Assembly (NCBI GenBank): GCA_027489915.1
Contig: JAIXZB010000030.1
Coordinates: 1-6,765 of the forward strand
Origin: Rickettsiales bacterium
GTDB taxonomy: Bacteria; Pseudomonadota; Alphaproteobacteria; Rickettsiales; UBA3002
Length of the DNA stretch: 6,765 bases
Direction of reading: 5' to 3'
Shown: positions 1 through 4,188 of the stretch, piece by piece
Layout: the number at the start of each line of letters is the position of its first letter
How positions within the stretch are numbered: the first letter of the stretch is position 1
Notes under the pieces: generated by a model
What the model was told of the DNA's origin: nothing
The model's database searches: none
The model's input: the letters and a program-made list of their open reading frames with translations, nothing else
Translations under genes and position numbers: made by a program

Positions 1-65
1 GGAAGTTTTATTCGGTGGTCAATACCTATGCTGATTTGCGTAGTGCGCTGCAAATGGGAAATTAA
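1..65 (+). CDS. C-terminal end of an unidentified protein (partial)
   Basis: An open frame enters from the left edge with its first full codon at position 3 and stops at TAA 63-65. It leaves a 20-residue tail ending in RSALQMGN. The other two forward frames give less plausible ends: one stops after a few codons and the other runs into the hairpin region near 93. The tail is too short to assign a family, so no function is proposed. The next gene on the same strand starts 87 bases further on. Confidence 0.5.
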   Translation, partial: KFYSVVNTYADLRSALQMGN

Positions 66-83
66 TAATTTCAATAGGTTAGA

Positions 84-124
84 TTGTGCGTGACGGTGAG
101 AATTCATCGAATTGTCACACGCAA
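84..124 (+). other. Imperfect inverted repeat, possible hairpin between genes
   Basis: Bases 84-94 can pair with 114-124 as an 11-position stem with one C-A mismatch and one G-U pair. The loop of about 19 bases itself contains AATT twice in inverted arrangement. It sits between the stop of the partial first gene and the start of the next. It could be a weak terminator for the first gene or a leader hairpin for the second. No uninterrupted T-run follows, only a TTGTTTTG stretch, so an intrinsic terminator is not certain. Confidence 0.35.
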
Positions 125-152
125 TAGCTGTTGTTTTGCATAAAATCATTTC

Positions 153-893
153 ATGGAATTACGAAAACCAGAAACTGTTGTGCATTCTATTCAGCATTTG
201 GCGCGTGGCGCGCAGGCTGAAAAACAGGATGTACGCGCGCAGGACAGCGTTCGTGCAACGGAACAGCGTGTGCAGATGCCGCCAAGCGATGAGGTGGTGC
301 GCTATGAAAAGCTTCGCAAGGATGCAGATGGTGCTTTGGTCACGAATGGGCGCGTCGATGGCCATAGCGTGGATTCGGCTGAGGCGTACGAGATTGTGAA
401 AAATGCTAATACGCAAACGGATTTGAAGATTAGCCGTTGGAGCGAGATTGCGGGCTATATGCGCTGGGGCACACTTGGGCTTATGGCATCGTCATTTACT
501 TGGTTATCCGTTGGTCTTGGTATCGGTGCTGGTGGTGCTGCAGGAGGTGCTGTGGCTTCAACAGGTGCTGTGGCTGCAACCGTTATGGGAATTTCGGCGC
601 TTCCTGCTGCAGCTGCGTTTGGTGTGGCAGCGTTAATTGTAGGTGCTGCAACACTGTTTGCGACACAACATGTGCGTAAGCTGCAAGCAGATCGCTGGAT
701 GGATGTGCAAGGATTTATGCAAGAACGTGCGGCAACGAAAATTGGCCAGCAAGTGGCGCAATCGCTGGGTGCTGCGCCTGAAGTGCATGCGATTACCTCT
801 GCCTCTGTTGTGCAAGGTCAGCGCAGTGATGGTAAGCGCTGGCAGGATGTGGCCGCAGAACAAGCCGCTCAATCGCCTATAGCGGCGCGTTAG
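153..893 (+). CDS. Hypothetical membrane protein with glycine-zipper-like core
   Basis: This 246-residue protein is not one I recognise. Residues 1-100 are polar and charged (rich in E, K, R, Q) and probably soluble. Residues 107-171 are almost entirely hydrophobic or small, with a Gly/Ala-rich stretch at 121-138 whose GxGxGxGG spacing resembles a glycine zipper. This core could hold two or three membrane helices. Residues 172-246 are again polar and somewhat Ala/Gln-rich. There is no signal peptide and no catalytic motif that I can see. An in-frame TAA shortly upstream limits the start to 153 or later. No good Shine-Dalgarno sequence precedes 153, so a later start is possible, but the ORF is long and the codon pattern matches the neighbours. 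The flavoprotein gene follows after 64 bases on the same strand. The membrane topology is inferred from composition only. Confidence 0.7.
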   Translation: MELRKPETVVHSIQHLARGAQAEKQDVRAQDSVRATEQRVQMPPSDEVVRYEKLRKDADGALVTNGRVDGHSVDSAEAYEIVKNANTQTDLKISRWSEIAGYMRWGTLGLMASSFTWLSVGLGIGAGGAAGGAVASTGAVAATVMGISALPAAAAFGVAALIVGAATLFATQHVRKLQADRWMDVQGFMQERAATKIGQQVAQSLGAAPEVHAITSASVVQGQRSDGKRWQDVAAEQAAQSPIAAR

Positions 894-947
894 TATTTCC
901 CTCTTTTAATTACGTGTAGCGATACTATATTGCTCTTATTCAATTAT

Positions 948-952
948 AGGAG
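948..952 (+). promoter_or_regulatory. Ribosome-binding site deciding the flavoprotein start
   Basis: AGGAG lies five bases before the ATG at 958. A GTG two codons upstream, at 952, would overlap this motif and cannot be served by it, so 958 is the better start. Confidence 0.75.
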
Positions 953-957
953 TGTGT

Positions 958-1530
958 ATGAGCGTTGTTGTTTCTATTGTGTATCACAGTGGCTATGGCC
1001 ATACGGCGAAAGTGGCGGAAGCGGTTGCTGCAGGTGCTGCGATTGAGGGTGTGACTGTGAACTTACTAAAAGCTGATGGTTTGAGTGATGCGGATTGGGC
1101 AACGCTTGACGGCTCGCACGCGATTATTATGGGTGCGCCAACCTATATGGGTGGGGTTTCGGCACAGTTTAAGACCTTTATTGATGCGACATCAAAACGC
1201 TGGTTCACTCAGGCATGGAAAGATAAGATTGCAGCAGGGTTTACCAACTCGGGTAATTATTCGGGCGATAAGCTGGCGAGCTTACAGCAACTGATGTTGC
1301 TTGGTATGCAGCATGGTATGATATGGGTAGGGCAGGCAGAGATGAGCCCAACGTTTGCTGAGGGTGAAATGCCAAGCTTTGATATGATTAATCGGTTGGG
1401 CAGTAATTCGGGATTGATGACACAGTCGAACCAAAAATCGGGCCCTGACATTGCGCCACCTGCGGGTGATTTGGAAACGGCGAAGCGGTTTGGTAAGCGT
1501 GTTGCTGAGGTGACGAAGCGGCTTGCTTAA
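958..1530 (+). CDS. Flavodoxin/WrbA-like FMN-binding NAD(P)H oxidoreductase
   Basis: The gene encodes a 190-residue single-domain flavoprotein, probably cytosolic, of the flavodoxin-like fold that includes WrbA-type NAD(P)H:quinone reductases. Seen in the sequence: a first beta strand followed by the FMN-phosphate loop SGYGHTA (residues 11-17); a second cofactor loop GAPTYMGG (59-66) followed by FKTFID; a third loop GFTNSGNYSGDK (94-105); and QHGMIWVG (118-125), which matches the GM-hydrophobic-VG strand of WrbA relatives. The length is close to that of WrbA-type proteins. By family knowledge it should bind FMN and carry out two-electron reduction of quinones or similar acceptors, but the physiological substrate cannot be read from the sequence. 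The ATG at 958 is chosen because AGGAG sits at proper spacing. The stop codon overlaps that of the convergent ymdB-like gene. Assignment to the flavodoxin family is secure; the exact subfamily is less so. Confidence 0.88.
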   Translation: MSVVVSIVYHSGYGHTAKVAEAVAAGAAIEGVTVNLLKADGLSDADWATLDGSHAIIMGAPTYMGGVSAQFKTFIDATSKRWFTQAWKDKIAAGFTNSGNYSGDKLASLQQLMLLGMQHGMIWVGQAEMSPTFAEGEMPSFDMINRLGSNSGLMTQSNQKSGPDIAPPAGDLETAKRFGKRVAEVTKRLA

Positions 1531-2315
1531 GCGCGGAGCGCTAAATACTCGATAGATTCGGCGAGGCCTGTGGGTTTTAGCGTGATGAGTGCGGCCGACA
1601 AAGTGGCGGTGCCGCTTGCAGGCTCCATGCGTACTTTGCGGGTTTTATTCAGGAATTGCTGCATGGGGCCTGTGGGCTCGAAGCCGATAATGGAATCGTA
1701 ATCACCGCACATGCCAGTGTCGGTTTGGTAGGCGGTGCCGTTTTTGAGAACGCGGCAATCGGCGGTGGGGACGTGGGTGTGGCTGCCAACTACGGCGCTG
1801 ACGCGGCCATCGAGGAACCCTCCCATCGCCATTTTTTTTTTTTTTTCTTCGGCGTGCATATCGACCAAAATTGCATCGACATTGCTGCCGAGTTTGTAGG
1901 GGACGAGTGCGGCTTCGGCGCAGGCGAAGGGGGAATCAAGGTATTCTTTGTGGAATACTTGGCCGAGCAGATGCAGCACGAGTAATTTTTTGCCGCCTTT
2001 GATGTCATACAGTTTGCAGCCAGATCCTGCGACGGTGGTGGGGAAGTTGTGTGGGCGGAGTAATTTAGGTTCGCGAGATAATAGCGAGAGTGCATCTTTT
2101 TGATCGAAGACGTGATCGCCTCCGGTCATGATATCAACGCCAGCGCGTTCGAACTCGCGCATGATTTCGGCGGTGATGCCGAAGCCGCCTGCGGCGTTAT
2201 CGACATTAACGATGACGGCATTTAGGTCGTGTTTCTCACGTAGGCGTGGAACGTGGTAGGTGATGGCATCGCGTCCAGAGCGCCCGACGACGTCGCCGCA
2301 GAATAGGATTTTCAT
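1527..2315 (-). CDS. ymdB: YmdB-family metallophosphoesterase (TIGR00282 type)
   Basis: The 262-residue product matches the YmdB family of dinuclear-metal phosphoesterases, whose Bacillus member hydrolyses 2',3'-cyclic nucleotides. Family landmarks in order: GDVVGRSGRD with Asp8, NAAGGFGIT (40-48), GGDHVFDQKD (65-74), DMHAE (152-156), LDGRVSAVVGSHTHVPTAD (168-186) with His179 and His181, and TAYQTDTGMCGDYDSIIG (194-211). The length is normal. Two positions differ from the usual ligands: Asp39 stands where NGENAAG normally gives Glu, and Asp67 where GNH normally gives Asn. Residues 157-160, usually close to ATSE, read EKKK because the DNA holds 15 consecutive A on the coding strand. The gene follows the cyclo-ligase gene by 22 bases, so co-transcription is likely. 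No strong Shine-Dalgarno sequence precedes the ATG. The family call is firm; activity is unproven given the substitutions. Confidence 0.9.
   Translation of the reverse strand: MKILFCGDVVGRSGRDAITYHVPRLREKHDLNAVIVNVDNAAGGFGITAEIMREFERAGVDIMTGGDHVFDQKDALSLLSREPKLLRPHNFPTTVAGSGCKLYDIKGGKKLLVLHLLGQVFHKEYLDSPFACAEAALVPYKLGSNVDAILVDMHAEEKKKKMAMGGFLDGRVSAVVGSHTHVPTADCRVLKNGTAYQTDTGMCGDYDSIIGFEPTGPMQQFLNKTRKVRMEPASGTATLSAALITLKPTGLAESIEYLALRA
1832..1846. repeat. 15-base homopolymer (A on coding strand) inside ymdB
   Basis: Fifteen consecutive T on the plus strand read as A in the minus-strand ymdB-like gene and encode its run of four Lys. At the present length the frame is open. Loss of one A (or gain of two) would add 13 foreign residues, starting WRWEG, and end at a TAG near 1790. 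Gain of one would read into a longer basic tail. Either change removes His179 and His181. A tract this long is prone to polymerase slippage. Confidence 0.9.
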
Positions 2316-2337
2316 AGTTCTGATTTCACTGCTTGTT

Positions 2338-2916
2338 TTAATAATGTGAAAACATGCTTACGCCAAGTTCGGTGAGAATGCCATCGAGGAGTTGGTCGTG
2401 CGGTTCGCGGGGAAGTTCGGGCAGTTCCTGAATGCTGTGGGCGACGCCTATGAAAAGGGGCGGGGTTGGGTGTGCGCGCAGGGTTTGCATGGTGCGGTCG
2501 TACCAGCCGCCACCGTAGCCGAGCCGCACACCACGTGCATCGAAGGCTAGGGTGGGGACGAGTATGATGGCAGGGATGAAGGCGGGGGATTCGGCATGTG
2601 GTTCGCGCACATTGAAGCTGCCGAGTTCAAGTGCATCGCCATCGCTCCATTGCCTGAAATGTAGAAGTTTGGTGCGCGGCTCCATACGGGGCAGGCTGGT
2701 GGTTTTGGATAGGCGCGCCATGATGCGGAAAATGGGGAAGGTATCGAGCTCGCCGCGCATGGCGACATAGCCTGAGAAGCTGGGCGCAAAGGCGAGGATA
2801 GGGTGATCGGCGAAATGGCGGGCGATAGCATCGCTTGCGGTGCTGTGCGCGTAGGGGCTGAGGCGCTGGCGTTTTTCGAGCATCTGCTGGCGCATGGCGG
2901 GTTTTTGGTTTAGCAT
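2338..2916 (-). CDS. fau: 5-formyltetrahydrofolate cyclo-ligase (MTHFS)
   Basis: The gene encodes 192 residues of the 5-FTHF cyclo-ligase family, which uses ATP to convert 5-formyl-THF into 5,10-methenyl-THF in the cytosol and returns the stored folate to one-carbon metabolism. Seen: a basic N-terminal helix (residues 1-20), MRGELDTF (53-60) corresponding to the folate-contacting segment, the signature VPTLAFDARGVRLGYGGGWYDR (120-141) with the glycine-rich nucleotide loop, and LPREPHDQLLDGILTE (168-183), close to the family's LPxExHDxxLDxIxTE. The length is typical. The gene lies directly downstream of the 6S RNA, as the E. coli homologue ygfA lies downstream of ssrS, and joint transcription is likely. 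The start is uncertain: the ATG at 2916 abuts a repeat-like element and has no visible Shine-Dalgarno sequence. Met8 and Met12 are alternatives but are no better supported. Confidence 0.92.
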   Translation of the reverse strand: MLNQKPAMRQQMLEKRQRLSPYAHSTASDAIARHFADHPILAFAPSFSGYVAMRGELDTFPIFRIMARLSKTTSLPRMEPRTKLLHFRQWSDGDALELGSFNVREPHAESPAFIPAIILVPTLAFDARGVRLGYGGGWYDRTMQTLRAHPTPPLFIGVAHSIQELPELPREPHDQLLDGILTELGVSMFSHY

Positions 2917-2943
2917 GGATTGCCGTGCTTCGCTCGAAATGAC
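2914..2943 (-). repeat. Dispersed-repeat-like palindromic element at the fau start
   Basis: On the minus strand the sequence begins GTCATTTCGAGCGAAGC and ends GCAATCCATG. It closely resembles a dispersed repeat that I recall from several bacterial genomes, GTCATTGCGAGCGAAGC followed by a short variable part and GCAATCC. It can fold with TTCG pairing CGAA (2935-2938 with 2929-2932) and CCGT pairing ACGG (2942-2945 with 2923-2926). The cyclo-ligase start codon is its last three bases. The identification rests on memory of the consensus and on one copy in this window. Confidence 0.45.
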
Positions 2944-2945
2944 GG

Positions 2946-3100
2946 TGGTGAGAGGTGAATGGAACCACCGAAGCCGTGGATCGTGTAATTCCTCCCGTGA
3001 CCCTTAACTTAAGGTGGGCACCGTATGCGTTAGACCAGGGTCAATCGCAGGGACAGCACCCGAACGGTGGATATCGGTCCTGGAGTAATACGTCTCACCA
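2946..3100 (-). ncRNA. ssrS: 6S RNA
   Basis: The region between zapA and the cyclo-ligase gene is the classic place for 6S RNA, which binds the housekeeping RNA polymerase by imitating an open promoter and restrains transcription in stationary phase. On the minus strand the ends form a perfect 8-bp closing stem: TGGTGAGA (3100-3093) with TCTCACCA (2953-2946). Between them are CCGATATCC, GGGTGCTGTCCC, CGATTGACCCTGG, GTCACGGGAGGAATT and CCACGGCTTCGGTGG. These resemble alphaproteobacterial 6S sequences as I remember them, and CCGATAT also occurs in E. coli 6S. The span of about 155 bases is right. The exact 5' end is uncertain, because an upstream TGAATGG (3119-3113) could instead pair with CCATTCA (2964-2958). 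No reading frame here looks coding. Confidence 0.82.
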
Positions 3101-3123
3101 ACCCAGTAGAACCATTCATATAT

Positions 3124-3151
3124 AAGATAATGGAATGAGTGGATTATTCAA
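3124..3151 (-). promoter_or_regulatory. Possible promoter of the 6S RNA
   Basis: On the minus strand TTGAAT (3151-3146) is followed after 16 bases by TATCTT (3129-3124), in an AT-rich stretch between the zapA stop and the 6S RNA. This would start transcription near 3117, slightly before the closing stem. The -10 match is modest (4 of 6), so the call is tentative. Confidence 0.35.
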
Positions 3152-3171
3152 GTGAATGGTGAATTTTTAGG

Positions 3172-3522
3172 CTATGCCAGCTTTGCTGCGATGGTTTCGA
3201 TGCGGGTGGCGATGTCTTGCAAGGTGGAGGCCATGGTGTTTTCGAGCTCGGCATTGGGCGCGGCGGCGCTGGTGAGGCTGGTTGCGGCTTGCACATGCTG
3301 GCGCATGCGGGCGACTTCGGCTTTGGCTTCGTGCAGTTCATCGGCGAGCATGAGGGCGCTGTAGAGCAGCATCATGGAATCGGGCACGCGGCCGAGATGA
3401 GTGCCTAAGCGTTCTGTACGCTCGTTCACTTGCCCAACGAGTGCTTGCAGATGGCGCTCTTGTCCATCATCGCAGGCGAGGGCGTACTCTTTACCATAAA
3501 CTTGCGCGCGAACGGTGGACAT
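3172..3522 (-). CDS. zapA: Cell division protein ZapA
   Basis: The gene encodes 116 residues. ZapA binds FtsZ and cross-links protofilaments, helping to stabilise the Z-ring at midcell. Seen: the N-terminal beta-hairpin motif VRAQVYGKEYALACDDGQE (residues 4-22), where VxIxGKEYxLxC is the family hallmark; a following helix with HLQALVGQVNE (24-34); a hydrophobic helix around MLLYSALMLADEL (51-63); and a C-terminal heptad-like segment to residue 115 suited to the ZapA dimer/tetramer coiled coil. The length is normal for alphaproteobacteria. The ATG begins immediately after the TAA of the upstream coiled-coil gene, with GGAG nine bases before it inside that gene, so translation is probably coupled. 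The 6S RNA lies downstream, as in many proteobacteria. Confidence 0.92.
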   Translation of the reverse strand: MSTVRAQVYGKEYALACDDGQERHLQALVGQVNERTERLGTHLGRVPDSMMLLYSALMLADELHEAKAEVARMRQHVQAATSLTSAAAPNAELENTMASTLQDIATRIETIAAKLA

Positions 3523-3885
3523 TTATGCAGACTCCATCAACATATCGAGTTGTTCGATGGATTGATCGAGGCGCTTGGCGACTTTGCCTGCAGTGTGCTG
3601 GAGGGCAATATATTGTTGCTTCAGGGCTTGCAGTTCGTTTGCCATGGCATCATGGCGTTCTTTGAGGCCGATATTTTCCTCAAGCAGTGACTGCAAATCG
3701 GCTTCCAGCCCATTGGTGTGTTTCTGCCAGCTTGCGGTGAGTTCGGCTTGCATTTGTTCGCTTGCACCAGCGCTGGTGTGGCGGGTTGCTAGGGCGGTAT
3801 CGACTGCGGCGTCTAAGCTGAACAATGCATCGATAACGCGCTGGGATGCAACGGCTAGAGGACGTTGGGTTTGGGTGCTTGCCAT
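3523..3885 (-). CDS. DUF4164-like coiled-coil protein upstream of zapA
   Basis: This 120-residue acidic/polar protein has no signal peptide or membrane segment. Residues 1-45 are mixed. From about residue 48 to 115 the sequence is rich in Leu, Glu, Gln, Lys and Ala with heptad-like spacing (for example LEADLQSLLEENIGLKER and LQALKQQYIALQ), consistent with one long coiled coil. Short coiled-coil proteins of the DUF4164 type are found directly upstream of zapA in alphaproteobacteria, and I base the family call mainly on that context and on length. A role in cell division with ZapA is an inference from the stop-start junction of the two genes, with no bases between them. The start at 3885 is preceded by a weak GAG-A-rich ribosome-binding site. 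The window shows no promoter strong enough to call with confidence. Confidence 0.75.
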   Translation of the reverse strand: MASTQTQRPLAVASQRVIDALFSLDAAVDTALATRHTSAGASEQMQAELTASWQKHTNGLEADLQSLLEENIGLKERHDAMANELQALKQQYIALQHTAGKVAKRLDQSIEQLDMLMESA

Positions 3886-3979
3886 TCGTTTTTTCTCGTG
3901 ATGTTAAAGTATCACTTTTAATGTGTTGGATTGAACATTAGCAGTGAAGCTACGAAAGAAAAGCGATTTTTTTGAGTTG

Positions 3980-4029
3980 GTTTGTATGCGGATAATTTTT
4001 TTGAAGTAAAAAATTATCCGCATACAAAC
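3980..4029. repeat. Perfect 22-bp inverted repeat
   Basis: Bases 3980-4001 are the exact reverse complement of 4008-4029, with a six-base centre TGAAGT. The arms run from GTTTGTATGCGG outside to a six-base T/A tract next to the loop. No T-run follows the hairpin on either strand, so it does not look like a normal intrinsic terminator. It may be an operator, a structured leader or a recent inverted duplication. Confidence 0.9.
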
Positions 4030-4031
4030 GC

Positions 4032-4094
4032 CACGAAGGCTCACGCTGCAATAAGCGGCGGCTTGCGGTCGCAAGCGCTTTGAAGTGCTTCGTG
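4032..4094 (+). other. Nested stems in the possible tkt leader
   Basis: CACGAAG (4032-4038) pairs perfectly with CTTCGTG (4088-4094). Inside, GCTTGCG (4061-4067) pairs with CGCAAGC (4070-4076). A competing stem, AAGCGC (4073-4078) with GTGCTT (4085-4090), shares bases with both. If transcribed as part of the tkt leader this could switch between folds. Whether it is transcribed is not known. Confidence 0.4.
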
Positions 4095-4146
4095 TGGGGA
4101 TGGTGTGGATAAAAACCGTAAAAACGCATTTGCATGAATGGCGTGT

Positions 4147-4160
4147 GCGGTGTACACCGC
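4147..4160. promoter_or_regulatory. 14-bp perfect palindrome before tkt, possible operator
   Basis: GCGGTGTACACCGC is fully self-complementary and lies 28 bases before the tkt start. It is flanked by GCGTGT (4141-4146) and ACACGC (4165-4170), which can pair with each other. The two-fold symmetry fits a dimeric regulator's site, or the base of an RNA hairpin just upstream of the ribosome-binding site. No specific regulator is identified. Confidence 0.4.
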
Positions 4161-4178
4161 GCGGACACGCAGATGTAT

Positions 4179-4182
4179 AGGA
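4179..4182 (+). promoter_or_regulatory. Ribosome-binding site deciding the tkt start
   Basis: AGGA lies six bases before the ATG at 4189. The in-frame ATG at 4138 has no such motif, and it would add 17 residues unlike transketolase N-termini. Confidence 0.7.
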
Positions 4183-4188
4183 TTTTCT

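Larger units (their letters stand above)
3886..4188. other. Divergent intergenic region between the zapA unit and tkt
   Basis: About 300 bases separate the two divergent operons. I see no convincing gene. The reading frames across it are low-complexity shadows, and the 17-codon upstream extension of tkt has no ribosome-binding site. The stretch near the DUF4164-like gene is AT-rich and has a dyad TAATGT-N10-ACATTA (3919-3940). The middle contains a perfect 22-bp inverted repeat. The tkt-proximal part is GC-richer, with nested short stems (4032-4094) and a 14-bp palindrome (4147-4160). Promoters for both units must lie here, but none matches consensus well. Confidence 0.7.

Noticed and set aside
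437..679. Cys/Trp-rich 80-residue open frame on the plus strand
   Set aside because: It is the shifted reading of the Gly/Ala/Val-rich part of the membrane protein at 153-893: GCT and GGT codons become TGC, TGG and TGT. It has no ribosome-binding site.
903..928. Promoter for the flavoprotein gene using TACTAT (923-928) as -10
   Set aside because: No acceptable -35 hexamer lies at 16-18 bases upstream, so I do not list it as a feature.
1656..1985. 109-residue plus-strand frame antisense to the ymdB-like gene, with a run of Phe
   Set aside because: The Phe run is the reverse reading of the poly-A tract. The opposite strand carries clear YmdB motifs throughout.
2627..2968. 113-residue minus-strand frame overlapping the 6S RNA and fau
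   Set aside because: It is a His/Arg/Pro-rich frame offset from the well-conserved cyclo-ligase, with no motif.
3980..4029. Intrinsic (Rho-independent) terminator
   Set aside because: The T-run is inside the stem beside the loop, not after the stem, on both strands. Both neighbouring genes also read away from this point.
4138..4188. 17-codon N-terminal extension of transketolase
   Set aside because: It has no ribosome-binding site, spans the palindrome, and its sequence is unlike transketolase N-termini. The ATG at 4189 has AGGA at good spacing.
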